Assembly (NCBI GenBank): GCA_963734685.1
Contig: CAVTIC010000006.1
Location: forward strand, 62,001 to 126,000
DNA from: JAOUEA01 sp963734685
Lineage (GTDB): Bacteria; Actinomycetota; UBA4738; HRBIN12
Direction of reading: 5' to 3'
DNA: 64,000 bases
Made by a program: the position numbers and the translations under genes
Shown here: one piece after another, positions 15,553-23,606 of the stretch
Layout of the letters: the number at the start of each line of letters is the position of its first letter
Position numbering within the stretch: position 1 is the first letter of the stretch
The notes under the pieces: generated by a model
Seen by the model: only the letters and a program-made list of their open reading frames with translations
The model's database searches: none
What the model was told of the DNA's origin: nothing

Positions 15553-16104
15553 TCAGAGGTCGACCCGGCCGCCCGCACGCCAGTAGACGCCGTGTTCCCG
15601 GTCGAGGAAGCCCTCGTCGACGAGGTACCGGCGGAGCGCCGCGTAGTCGTTGAAGAAGCGTCCGACGATCGCGTTGACCTCCTTCTCGTCGTAGCGCTCC
15701 CCGGGTTCGAACTCCAGGGCGACGCGCTCGAGCACGATGCGCCGCTTCGATTCCTTGGCCGGGATCTCTGTGAGGCGTCCGTCGCGGAAGAACGTGCGCA
15801 GCACGGCTTCTTCGTCGTCGGTCGCGGCGCCGAGGGCGAGTCCGGCGTCGCGCGGTGGTCCGACCTGTTCGGCCGCCCACCGCAAGGTCTCGGGGTCGAG
15901 CCGGTAGGTGTGCCGGTCGTCGTTCACGCGCACGACGCCCGCTGCCGTGAGACGGTTGAGATGCTTGTGCGCCCTGGCGATCGTGACGCCGGTCGCCGCG
16001 GCGATCTCGTCGGCGGAGCGGTCGCCGGCGGCGAGCGTGCCCGCGATCGCCAACCGTTGCGGGTCGGCGAGTGCGCGGAGGATCTCGTCCGGGGTCTCGG
16101 TCAT
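15553..16104 (-). CDS. ArsR-like winged-helix regulator with C-terminal DUF2087
   Basis: Residues 1 to about 70 are an ArsR-type helix-turn-helix (LADPQRLAIAGTLAAGDRSA, ATGVTIARAHKHLNRLTAAG). The C-terminal 90 residues match DUF2087 (IPAKESKRRIVLERVALEF, YDEKEVNAIVGRFFNDYAAL, RRYLVDEGFLDREHGVYWR). No metal-binding Cys pair is seen, so the signal is unlikely to be arsenic. Start ATG has AGGAGG 6 nt upstream. It is divergent from the nuclease at 16132 with only 27 nt between starts, so it could control both. Confidence 0.85.
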   Translation of the reverse strand: MTETPDEILRALADPQRLAIAGTLAAGDRSADEIAAATGVTIARAHKHLNRLTAAGVVRVNDDRHTYRLDPETLRWAAEQVGPPRDAGLALGAATDDEEAVLRTFFRDGRLTEIPAKESKRRIVLERVALEFEPGERYDEKEVNAIVGRFFNDYAALRRYLVDEGFLDREHGVYWRAGGRVDL

Positions 16105-16119
16105 GTCGGTCCTCCTGCA

Positions 16120-16125
16120 TACCAT
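16120..16125 (+). promoter_or_regulatory. -10 box TACCAT, leaderless promoter of nuclease gene
   Basis: TACCAT ends 6 nt before GTG 16132; no SD. It lies inside the 27-nt divergent gap and next to the AGGAGG ribosome site of the opposite gene. Confidence 0.5.
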
Positions 16126-16131
16126 GCCCGG

Positions 16132-17052
16132 GTGCAGCTCACCGACCCCCAGCGGCGCACCCTCGAAGGACTGATCGGCACCGGCGACCGGCCGACCTTC
16201 CCGGCCGACCTGGCCCAACGGCTGCGCGATCGCATCGAGGGTGCCGCGCGCGAGCTCGAGCTCGCCGAGCCGCTCTGGCTCGGCAAGGAGAAGCTGAACC
16301 AGCACCGACGCTGCGAGGGACTCTTCCGGTCGGTGCTCGCGGGCGAAGCGCCTCCGTTCGCACACTCGCCGCGCAGCGCCCACGGCGTGCTGCTGCACAA
16401 GGCGATCGAGGTCGAGGTGGGCGCGCGCGACGACATGGATCCTCACGAGGTCGCGCGGGTGGCGGTCGGACGGGTGCTCGAGCGCGAGGAGCGGTTCGGC
16501 GACTTCTGGCGCGAGCTGTCCGCGTCCGAACAGGACGACGCGCTGATGGAGGTCGCGCGGCGCGTGACCCTGTTCCAGGGGTCGTTCCCGCCGCTGAAAC
16601 CCCTCCGTCGCGAGCTTTCGCCGATCAGTGAACTCCGCGTGCGGGCCGAACTGCTCGGCGGCGACCTCGTGCTCTCCGGCCAGATCGACCTCGTGCTCGG
16701 CACCCCCGACCGGCTCGAACCGAACCGGGCGACACGGCTCGTGGTCGATCTGAAGACCGGCTCCGCCTACCCGGAATTCGCCGAGGACATGCGGTTCTAC
16801 GCCCTCGTGATGGCGTTGCGCTTCGGGGTGCCGCCGTACCGCGCAGCGTCGCTGTTCCTCGAGAGCGGCACGTGGCAAGCCGAGGACGTCACCGAGGAGA
16901 TCCTGCAGCACGCCGCCGACCGCGCGATCGCAGCGGCGCGCGCCGCCGCGGCGCTCGCGAACGGTCGCGAGCCCGTGCTCTCCCCGGGCGGGCACTGCTC
17001 GTGGTGTCCGCGCGCGAGCGTGTGCCCGGTCGCCGAGCTGCCCTCGGTCTGA
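16132..17052 (+). CDS. PD-(D/E)XK nuclease with four-cysteine (Fe-S type) signature
   Basis: The 306-residue protein has a RecB/Cas4-like nuclease core: GVLLHKAIEVEV (active-site His), SGQIDLVLG (Asp) and RLVVDLKTGS (D-x-K). Four cysteines are arranged as in AddB and Cas4: one early (QHRRCEGLF) and three at the end (CSWCPRASVCP). This predicts an iron-sulfur-clamped exonuclease. No helicase or cas gene lies beside it; the only clear partner is the divergent DUF2087 regulator. A role in repair or nucleic-acid turnover is inferred. Confidence 0.8.
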   Translation: MQLTDPQRRTLEGLIGTGDRPTFPADLAQRLRDRIEGAARELELAEPLWLGKEKLNQHRRCEGLFRSVLAGEAPPFAHSPRSAHGVLLHKAIEVEVGARDDMDPHEVARVAVGRVLEREERFGDFWRELSASEQDDALMEVARRVTLFQGSFPPLKPLRRELSPISELRVRAELLGGDLVLSGQIDLVLGTPDRLEPNRATRLVVDLKTGSAYPEFAEDMRFYALVMALRFGVPPYRAASLFLESGTWQAEDVTEEILQHAADRAIAAARAAAALANGREPVLSPGGHCSWCPRASVCPVAELPSV

Positions 17053-17092
17053 GCCGGTCGCGCCGGGCCCGAGGGGCCGACGGTAGGATGCG

Positions 17093-17098
17093 CGCACC
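17093..17098 (+). promoter_or_regulatory. -10 candidate TAGGAT upstream of ccr
   Basis: TAGGAT lies about 31 nt before ATG 17130; unlike the leaderless genes, this one has a short leader with GAGAGGGTG as SD. Confidence 0.4.
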
Positions 17099-17129
17099 AT
17101 CGAGGCCGGCCGACGAGAGGGTGAGACCC

Positions 17130-18371
17130 ATGGGCAAGGACCTGTACCAGCTCGGCGAGATCCCTCCGATCGGCGAGGTGCCGCTGAGGATGCATGCACA
17201 ACTCGTGCGTCCCGATCGTTACGGTGAGCCCGAGCAGGCGATCCGGAGCGAGGTGATCGACGTGCCCGCACTCGGGCCGAGTGACGTGCTCGTGATGGTC
17301 ATGGCCGCCGGCGTGAACTTCAACAACGTATGGGCGGCTCGCGGCGTGCCGGTCGACGTCACGAAGACGCAGGCTCGCTGGGGGGAGCCGACCGACTTCC
17401 ACATCGTGGGTTCCGACGCGTCCGGCGTCGTGTACGCCGTGGGCGACGATGTCGCGAACGTGCGGGTCGGCGACCGTGTCGTCGTGCACGCCGGCCAATG
17501 GAACCTCGACGACCCGTGGGTGACCTCGGGCAAGGACCCCGGGCTCGCGGGCAGCTTCCGCGTGTGGGGCTACGACACGTGCTGGGGCTCGTTCGCGCAG
17601 TTCTGCAAGGTGCAGTCCCATCAGTGCCTGCCGAAGGCGGACTTCCTGACGTGGGAAGAGGCGGCTGCCCCCACCCTCACCGGTGCCACCGCTTATCGCA
17701 TGCTCTTCGGTTGGCCCCCGCACACCGTGGAGCCCGGCGACGTCGTGCTCGTGTGGGGCGCGAGCGGAGGTCTCGGCTCGCTGGCCGTGCAGCTCGTCGC
17801 GAACGCGGGAGGCCGTGCGGTCGCCGTGGTGAGCAGCGACGAGAAAGGCGAGTACGCGAAGGAGCTCGGCGCGGTCGGCTACATCGACCGCACGGACTTC
17901 TCGCACTGGGGCGTGCCGCCCGCATGGGACAGCCCCGCGTGGAAGGACTGGTTCGGCGGCGCGAAGGCGTTCGGCAAGGCGATCTGGGACGTGCTCGGGG
18001 AGAAGGCGGCGCCGCGGATCGTCTTCGACCACCCCGGCCAGGACACGATCCCGACATCGATCTTCGTGGCCGACCGCGGCGGCATGGTCGTGATCTGTGC
18101 CGGCACGAGCGGCTTCGACACGATGGTCGACGTTCGCTATCTCTGGACGATGCAGAAGCGCTATCAGGGCTCGCACCTGTTCAACGACGAACAGGCCGCG
18201 GCGTTCAACCAGCTCGTGATCGACGGGAAGGTGCGCACGACGCTGGGCGCCGTCTATCCGTACGAGCAGGCCGGGCACGTCCATCAGCTGATGGGCGACG
18301 GCGAGCTGCCCGAGGGCAACGTGAGCGTGCTGGTCAACGCCCCTCAGGAGGGCCTGACCGACCTCCCCTAG
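17130..18371 (+). CDS. ccr: Crotonyl-CoA carboxylase/reductase
   Basis: The 413-residue MDR-family enzyme should reduce and carboxylate crotonyl-CoA to ethylmalonyl-CoA with NADPH and CO2, the key step of the ethylmalonyl-CoA pathway and a source of extender units. Diagnostic segments include GVNFNNVWAARG, HIVGSDASGVV, GYDTCWGSFAQF, the dinucleotide site VLVWGASGGLGSLAVQL, IVFDHPGQDTIPTS and YQGSHLFNDEQA. The length is close to family members. SD GAGAGGG precedes the ATG. The gene ends tail-to-tail with the epimerase, overlapping by 4 nt. Mutase and ethylmalonyl-CoA mutase genes are not in the window. Confidence 0.93.
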   Translation: MGKDLYQLGEIPPIGEVPLRMHAQLVRPDRYGEPEQAIRSEVIDVPALGPSDVLVMVMAAGVNFNNVWAARGVPVDVTKTQARWGEPTDFHIVGSDASGVVYAVGDDVANVRVGDRVVVHAGQWNLDDPWVTSGKDPGLAGSFRVWGYDTCWGSFAQFCKVQSHQCLPKADFLTWEEAAAPTLTGATAYRMLFGWPPHTVEPGDVVLVWGASGGLGSLAVQLVANAGGRAVAVVSSDEKGEYAKELGAVGYIDRTDFSHWGVPPAWDSPAWKDWFGGAKAFGKAIWDVLGEKAAPRIVFDHPGQDTIPTSIFVADRGGMVVICAGTSGFDTMVDVRYLWTMQKRYQGSHLFNDEQAAAFNQLVIDGKVRTTLGAVYPYEQAGHVHQLMGDGELPEGNVSVLVNAPQEGLTDLP

Positions 18372-18790
18372 CCCGGGTCAGCCTGCTCCTGGACGAGTTC
18401 GACGAGGACGCCGCCCATCGAGCGCGGGTGCACGAACCCGATCAGCGTGTTCCGCGACCCCGGCCGGGGTGCCTCGTCGATCAGCTGGGCGCCTTCCGCG
18501 CGGAGGTGCGCGAGCGCGGTCGCGACGTCGTCGACGCGGTAGGCGACGTGGTGGAGGCCGGGGCCCCTGGAGGCGAGCGACCGTCCCACGTACGTGTCGG
18601 GGTGGAGGGCGCCCAGCAGCTGCACGTACGACGAGCCGACGGCGAACAGCACCTCCTCGACGCCCTGGTCGTCGACGCGCTCTCGGCGCGAGGGCTCGAT
18701 GCCGAGCAGGCGCCGATACTCCTCGACGGCCGCGTCGAGGTCGGGCACCGCGATGCCGACGTGGTCGATGTCGGTGAGCGCGATCGTCAC
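18368..18790 (-). CDS. mce: Methylmalonyl-CoA (ethylmalonyl-CoA) epimerase
   Basis: The 140-residue vicinal-oxygen-chelate protein interconverts the 2R and 2S epimers of methylmalonyl-CoA. Metal ligands are visible in TDIDHVGIAV (His), GLHHVAYRV (His) and GGVLVELVQ (Glu). It begins with GTG overlapping the stop of the upstream HTH gene, so the two are co-translated, and it converges with ccr on the other strand. This supports a methylmalonyl/ethylmalonyl-CoA role for the locus. Confidence 0.9.
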   Translation of the reverse strand: MTIALTDIDHVGIAVPDLDAAVEEYRRLLGIEPSRRERVDDQGVEEVLFAVGSSYVQLLGALHPDTYVGRSLASRGPGLHHVAYRVDDVATALAHLRAEGAQLIDEAPRPGSRNTLIGFVHPRSMGGVLVELVQEQADPG

Positions 18791-19173
18791 GCCCGCCGTC
18801 CGAAGTCCGGCTGCATCCTCGCGACGAGGTCGTGCGCCTGCACCACGTGGTAGGCCGGCAGCGTGAGGGCGCGCGAGACCGCAGCGATGCCGAGCGTGCG
18901 CAGGTCGGGCTCGGGCTTCGCACCCGAACCCGGTGACGGAGGGATCGGCGCCTCGAGCACGTAGAACTCCACGAGCTCGAGGAACTGGGGCAGCGACGGC
19001 ACGAGACCACCGCGCTCGTACGCGTAGATCGTCTGTCGCGACGCGGGGCAGGATCGTACGCCGGCGGCCTTCTCGACCGACCGGTACCCGGCCGCTCGCC
19101 GAACCTCGCGCAGCATCGAGCCGATCGCCAGCTTGTCGTCGGCGCTGACAGGAGGCTGCTTCTTCCTGGCCAC
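18787..19173 (-). CDS. XRE-type helix-turn-helix regulator
   Basis: The 128-residue protein has an N-terminal XRE fold (KLAIGSMLREVRRAAGY, SVEKAAGV, SRQTIYAYERGGLVPSLPQF) and a C-terminal tail of about 50 residues without known domain. It is co-transcribed with the epimerase (GTGA overlap), so it may regulate acyl-CoA genes. GTG start 19173 has no SD, but TACAGT ends 6 nt upstream, pointing to a leaderless message and probably tight self-regulation. Confidence 0.75.
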   Translation of the reverse strand: MARKKQPPVSADDKLAIGSMLREVRRAAGYRSVEKAAGVRSCPASRQTIYAYERGGLVPSLPQFLELVEFYVLEAPIPPSPGSGAKPEPDLRTLGIAAVSRALTLPAYHVVQAHDLVARMQPDFGRRA

Positions 19174-19179
19174 GGCGGC

Positions 19180-19185
19180 ACTGTA
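19180..19185 (-). promoter_or_regulatory. -10 box TACAGT, leaderless promoter of XRE-epimerase unit
   Basis: On the minus strand TACAGT is followed by 6 nt and the GTG start at 19173; no SD. Confidence 0.45.
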
Positions 19186-19392
19186 TCCGGTGCGCCGCCG
19201 GCCGAGCGGATCGGCCTGCGGGCCCCTGCGCCGGAACGCATCCGCTCAGGCGAACCGTCCGGAAGGGCCCGACCGTTCGGCCGGGCGTCTGGGCCGAAGG
19301 ACCGATGTCCGGGGAGGTCGCGCGGCGTAGGGTTGTCCCCTCGGGGCGCATCACCAGGGGGCCCGAGCCCGCGATCGGTGAGGAGCATGCTC

Positions 19393-21216
19393 GTGTCCAA
19401 CAAGGAACCGGCCGACGCGGCGGCCCTGCTGCAAGGGTCGCAACTGCTGCAGAAGGGCCGTGCCGACGTCTTCCGCAAGCGCGAGCGCACGAAGCTCAAG
19501 CGGGTCCTCCGCGCGATCGTCGTCGTCTTCCTCGTCGACTGGTACCTCTACGGGCGCTACGCGAACGGCAACCCGATCACCCTGCCGTCACTGCCGGACG
19601 ACTGGATCTTCCTGGCGTTCCCGCTGCTGATCCTGATCCCCGTGCTCCTGATGATCGCCCTGCCCCTGATCAACGGGAAGTCGCCGCACATCACCGTCTA
19701 TCCCGAACAGGTGGAATCGGCCCTCACCGACATCAAGGGCCTCGACCTCCAGGTCGACGAAGTCGTCCGTTCGCTCGACGTGTTCCTCGGGTACGCGACC
19801 TTCCGGGACGAGCTCGGCGGCACGCCCCGACGCGGCATCCTCTTCGAAGGCCCGCCAGGCACCGGGAAGACCTACCTGGCCAAAGCGATGGCCAAGCAAG
19901 CCGGCGTGCCGTTCCTGTTCATCTCGGCGCCGGCGTTCCAGTCGATGTGGCAAGGGATGACGGCCTACCGCATCAGGTCGTTCTTCAAGGCCCTTCGCAA
20001 GGCCGCTCGCAAGGAGGGGGGCGCGATCGGCTTCATCGAGGAGATCGATGCGATCGGCATGTCGCGGGGTGGGGTGAGCAAGTCGGCTCCTGGAGCCGAC
20101 GGCCTGGCCCGGACGACCTCGGCGTTCATGGGCTCGGGCGACGGAGGGTCGATGGTGAACGAGCTGTTGATCCAGCTGCAGTCGTTCGACCAGCCGCCCT
20201 TGCGCAAGCGCCTTCGAGCCAAGCTGATCGGCTGGGTGAACTCCTACCTGCCGAGCGACAGCCAGCTCACCTCGATCAAGCCCGAGTACCACAACATCTT
20301 GCTGATCGCGGCGACGAACCGGGGAGATGCGCTCGATCCGGCGCTCGTGCGTCCCGGTCGATTCGACCGGCGCCTGTACTTCGACGTGCCGACCAAGCAG
20401 GGCCGGCTCGACCTGATCGACTACTTCCTGGATCGCAAGCGCCACCACCAGCAGCTCGACGACGCTTCGATGCGTGAACGCATCGCCTATGAGACGTTCG
20501 GCTACACGCCGGTGATGATCGAGCACCTCTTCGATGAAGGGCTGCTGGTCGCGCTCCGCGAGGGACGCCGAGAGGTGAACTTCGAAGATGTGATCGAGGC
20601 GAAGTTCAACGAGGAGATCGGCCTGAAGCAGCCCGTCGTCTACACCGAGCAGGACCGTGAGGCCGTCGCAACGCACGAGGCGGGCCACGCCACCGTGGCC
20701 TACTTCGTCGGCCAGAACCGCCGGCTCGAGGTGCTCTCGATCATCAAGCGGCGGGGGTCGCTCGGCCTGCTCGCGCATGGCGACTCCGAGGAGCGGTTCA
20801 CGCGCACCCGAAGCGAGATCGAGGCGGGTATCGCGATCGCCCTCGGCGGGCTGGTGGCCGAGGAGATGTGCATCGGCGACACGGGCACCGGGCCGGCCGC
20901 CGACCTGGCGCACGCGACGACCCTCGCCGCGAGCATGGTCGGCTCGTTCGGCATGGCCGGTTCGCTGATCTCGTTCGACGCGATCACCGACGGGCCGATC
21001 GGCGGGCCCAACCTCGTGGGGAAGGTGCTCGCCGACAAGGAGGGCCGTCAACGCGTCGAGGACATCCTGGAAGATCAGCGCCAGCACGTGCGTGAGGTGC
21101 TCGAGGAGAACCGGGACGTACATGCCGCGCTGCGCGACGCGCTGATCGCTCGCGACGAGCTGGTGCGCGACGAGATCCTCGTCGTGATCGAACGGGCATT
21201 GTCGACGCGTCCCTGA
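19393..21216 (+). CDS. FtsH-like membrane AAA+ zinc protease
   Basis: The 607-residue protein has two N-terminal hydrophobic segments (AIVVVFLVDWYLYG about 41-54; IFLAFPLLILIPVLLMIAL about 72-90), an AAA+ module (Walker A GPPGTGKT 153-160; IEEID as Walker B near 215-219, with E in place of the usual first D; sensor AATNRGDALDPALVRPGRFD) and an M41-like domain with HEAGH at 428-432 and a GPAADLAHATT segment for the third ligand. It degrades or unfolds membrane and cytoplasmic proteins. It is diverged from canonical FtsH, so a specialised role is likely. AGGAG 7 nt upstream favours the GTG at 19393 over ATG 19387. Confidence 0.85.
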   Translation: MSNKEPADAAALLQGSQLLQKGRADVFRKRERTKLKRVLRAIVVVFLVDWYLYGRYANGNPITLPSLPDDWIFLAFPLLILIPVLLMIALPLINGKSPHITVYPEQVESALTDIKGLDLQVDEVVRSLDVFLGYATFRDELGGTPRRGILFEGPPGTGKTYLAKAMAKQAGVPFLFISAPAFQSMWQGMTAYRIRSFFKALRKAARKEGGAIGFIEEIDAIGMSRGGVSKSAPGADGLARTTSAFMGSGDGGSMVNELLIQLQSFDQPPLRKRLRAKLIGWVNSYLPSDSQLTSIKPEYHNILLIAATNRGDALDPALVRPGRFDRRLYFDVPTKQGRLDLIDYFLDRKRHHQQLDDASMRERIAYETFGYTPVMIEHLFDEGLLVALREGRREVNFEDVIEAKFNEEIGLKQPVVYTEQDREAVATHEAGHATVAYFVGQNRRLEVLSIIKRRGSLGLLAHGDSEERFTRTRSEIEAGIAIALGGLVAEEMCIGDTGTGPAADLAHATTLAASMVGSFGMAGSLISFDAITDGPIGGPNLVGKVLADKEGRQRVEDILEDQRQHVREVLEENRDVHAALRDALIARDELVRDEILVVIERALSTRP

Positions 21217-21234
21217 CCCGAGCGACCGTGGGCG

Positions 21235-21240
21235 TATCCT
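21235..21240 (+). promoter_or_regulatory. -10 box TATCCT, leaderless promoter of M16-like gene
   Basis: TATCCT ends 7 nt before ATG 21248; no SD. It gives the gene a promoter of its own behind the FtsH-like gene. Confidence 0.45.
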
Positions 21241-21247
21241 CGCCCGG

Positions 21248-23077
21248 ATGCCTTTCCAGGAACCCCTCCGAGCGGAGATCGACGGCGTGCCCGTCTGGTT
21301 CACGGACGTTCCCGGTCCGTGCATGGGAGGACTGATCTTCCGCGTCGGCCGGGCCGACGAGACCCTCTCGACGCACGGGATCACCCATGCTGTGGAGCAC
21401 CTCGCCCTCCGACCTCTCGCGGCCGCTCGCTTCGACATGAACGGTCGGGTGGAGGCGCTGCTCACGCGGTTCAGCGTGGCGGGTTCACAGGATCGAGTGG
21501 AGTCGTTCCTGGGGCAGATCTGCCGCAGCATCGCGGCCCTCCCGACCGATCGCCTCGAGCTCGAGCGCCGCATCCTGCTGACCGAGTCGCGCTGGCGGGG
21601 GAGCAGTTTCGGCGACACGGAATCCGAGCGGTTCGGCGCCATGGGGTTCGGATTGACGGACTGGGCGGAGATGGGCCTTCACGACGTCTCCGCCGGGCAG
21701 ATCGACGATTGGCGGAACGGCTACTTCACGCGATCGAACGTGGTGGCCTGGATCACGCGACCTCCGACCGCCGCCCTCCGGATGGAGCTGCCGTCGGGTC
21801 CGCGTCCTCCCGTTCCCGAACCTCAGCCGGTCTCGGATCTCGTGCTCCCGGCTCACACCCATGTCGACGGGCTCGTGGTCGGCTGCTCGCTCCTCGCCCC
21901 GCGGTCGATGCCGCTGTTCGTCGCGATGCAGGTGATCCGCGACCGGGTCTTCTCGACCTTGCGCCTCGAGCGTGGCCTCTGCTACTCGGTCTTCGGTGGT
22001 GACGATCGGGTCGGCGTGCGCGACAGCCTCTTCGTCACAGGCTGCGATGCGGCCGAGGGGCACGGCGCCGACGTGGTCGACGGGTTCGTCGACGTGCTCG
22101 GATCGGTCGCGGCCGGACGGATCACCACCGAGGAAGTCGAGATCGCGTGCGCGTCGTCGATGCCGTGGGGATCCTCCGATCCATCGCGGCCGGCAGCGGA
22201 GGCAGTGCGGAAGGCGGAAGGAGAACTGCTCGGGCATACCCCCGCGACCTGGGACGATCTGGAGACCGAGGCGGCCTCCTTGGACGCCTCGCACGTCGCA
22301 GCGGCCCTGGAGGCTGCGCTCGGCAGCGCCCTGCTCGTCGTGCCCGAGGACGAGGAGGTTCCGGATCGATTCGCACAGGAGCAGGCGGCGCGACGGGACC
22401 GGAGGGTCAACGGCCGCTTGTACGTGCGATGGGATGGGAACACGGTCGACGAGGTGGTGCTCGGACCGGAGGGTGTGAGCCGCGCGATCGGTCTGAACGA
22501 CATCACGACCGTGGCCTTCGACGAGTGCGTCCTCGCCGCCTTCGCCCCGACGGGAACGATCTGGCTCGTGGACGGCCGTGGCGCGGGGCTGTTCCTGGAG
22601 CCGAACCAGCTGATGCGCGGACGGGTCCTGGCCTCCACGATCCGGGGGAGGATCCCGGACCTCGTCGTGGACATCAAGGGCGACGCCCTCGGTTGGTTCG
22701 AGCTGCAGACCAAGATCGAGGAGCACGACTCGGGGTCGGTCCAGGCGATGTGGCGGGAGCTCGAGACCTTGGCCGAGGCGAGGGAGGTCGGCGAGCGGGC
22801 GCTCCTCCTGGCGTTCGCGGATCATCGCAAGCGCGGCATCCTGGCCGTCACGGACCGGCGTCTACTCCATGTCTCGCACGCACGGGATGGGCATCCGATC
22901 GTCTCGGTCCCACGGACCGAGATCCGCTCGGTGCAGATCACGACCGGGCTGCGGGGCGTCCGACTCGCGGTCGAGCTCGAGCCCGGGTCGTTCGCCGTCT
23001 TCGAGCGCATCCGCCCCCGCTCCAGCGCTGCGGAGTTCGAGCGTCTCCTGACGCCGGTCGACGACGTGAGGACATGA
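21248..23077 (+). CDS. M16-like (inverzincin) protein with C-terminal PH-like domain
   Basis: The 609-residue protein has an N-terminal half resembling the M16 peptidase fold, with HAVEH (residues 47-51) matching the inverted zinc motif HxxEH, and acidic residues near 104-113 that could supply the third ligand. A second M16-like repeat lacking the motif follows (about 185-360), including VFSTLRLERGLCYSVFGG, a typical RxLxxxY-like segment. The last 130 residues (ALLLAFADHRKRGILAVTDRRLLHV, SVPRTEIRSVQ) look like a bacterial PH domain. No signal peptide. It sits 31 nt after the FtsH-like protease and may cooperate with it; activity is unproven. Confidence 0.65.
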   Translation: MPFQEPLRAEIDGVPVWFTDVPGPCMGGLIFRVGRADETLSTHGITHAVEHLALRPLAAARFDMNGRVEALLTRFSVAGSQDRVESFLGQICRSIAALPTDRLELERRILLTESRWRGSSFGDTESERFGAMGFGLTDWAEMGLHDVSAGQIDDWRNGYFTRSNVVAWITRPPTAALRMELPSGPRPPVPEPQPVSDLVLPAHTHVDGLVVGCSLLAPRSMPLFVAMQVIRDRVFSTLRLERGLCYSVFGGDDRVGVRDSLFVTGCDAAEGHGADVVDGFVDVLGSVAAGRITTEEVEIACASSMPWGSSDPSRPAAEAVRKAEGELLGHTPATWDDLETEAASLDASHVAAALEAALGSALLVVPEDEEVPDRFAQEQAARRDRRVNGRLYVRWDGNTVDEVVLGPEGVSRAIGLNDITTVAFDECVLAAFAPTGTIWLVDGRGAGLFLEPNQLMRGRVLASTIRGRIPDLVVDIKGDALGWFELQTKIEEHDSGSVQAMWRELETLAEAREVGERALLLAFADHRKRGILAVTDRRLLHVSHARDGHPIVSVPRTEIRSVQITTGLRGVRLAVELEPGSFAVFERIRPRSSAAEFERLLTPVDDVRT

Positions 23078-23099
23078 CGTCGCCCGGTACGCTCGCGAT

Positions 23100-23606
23100 G
23101 TGTCGGACGAGGAATGGGTCGACGTCGTCGACCTGGAGGACCGGGTGGTGGGATCGCTCCCTCGCAGGGAGATGCGCGCAGGTGGTCGGCTGCATCGCGC
23201 TACCTCGATCCTTGTGACCCGATCCGACGGGGAAGTCTTCGTGCACCGGCGCACCCCGACCAAGGACGTACATCCCGGCATGTACGACGCCTTCGTCGGT
23301 GGCGTGGTCACGACCGGCGAATCCTACGACGAGACCGCCGCCCGCGAGCTCTCCGAGGAACTCGGGGTCTCGGGCGTGGAGCCGCGGCCGCTGTTCCGTC
23401 ATCTCTACCGTGGGGCGATCGGCCCGTGCTGGACCGCGGTCTACGAGGTGACCTGGGACGGCGACGTCGTGCTCCAGTCCGACGAGGTCGCGTGGGGCGC
23501 CTTCGTGCCATGGGACGAGCTCGCTCGGATGCTCGCGACCCTGCCGTTCTGCCCGGATTCTCGTGAGATCGTGCAGCGCGGGTGGGGGGATAGACTCGGC
23601 GGATGA
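23100..23606 (+). CDS. NUDIX hydrolase
   Basis: The 168-residue protein has the NUDIX box GGVVTTGESYDETAARELSEELG (about 67-89) with conserved Glu residues for Mg2+. The arrangement EEWVDVVDLEDRVVGSLPR and VHRRTPTKDVHPGMYDAFVGG resembles IDI-like NUDIX proteins. Substrate unknown. The GTG start has TACGCT ending 6 nt upstream and no SD. Its 3' end overlaps the thiolase by ATGA and holds the thiolase promoter candidate. Confidence 0.85.
   Translation: MSDEEWVDVVDLEDRVVGSLPRREMRAGGRLHRATSILVTRSDGEVFVHRRTPTKDVHPGMYDAFVGGVVTTGESYDETAARELSEELGVSGVEPRPLFRHLYRGAIGPCWTAVYEVTWDGDVVLQSDEVAWGAFVPWDELARMLATLPFCPDSREIVQRGWGDRLGG
23591..23596 (+). promoter_or_regulatory. -10 box TAGACT inside NUDIX gene, for the thiolase
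   Basis: TAGACT ends 6 nt before ATG 23603, so the thiolase may be transcribed both with the NUDIX gene and from its own leaderless promoter. Confidence 0.4.

Noticed and set aside
16132..17052. Nuclease considered as CRISPR-associated Cas4
   Set aside because: No cas genes or array are present in the window; only the nuclease core and cysteine pattern are shared.
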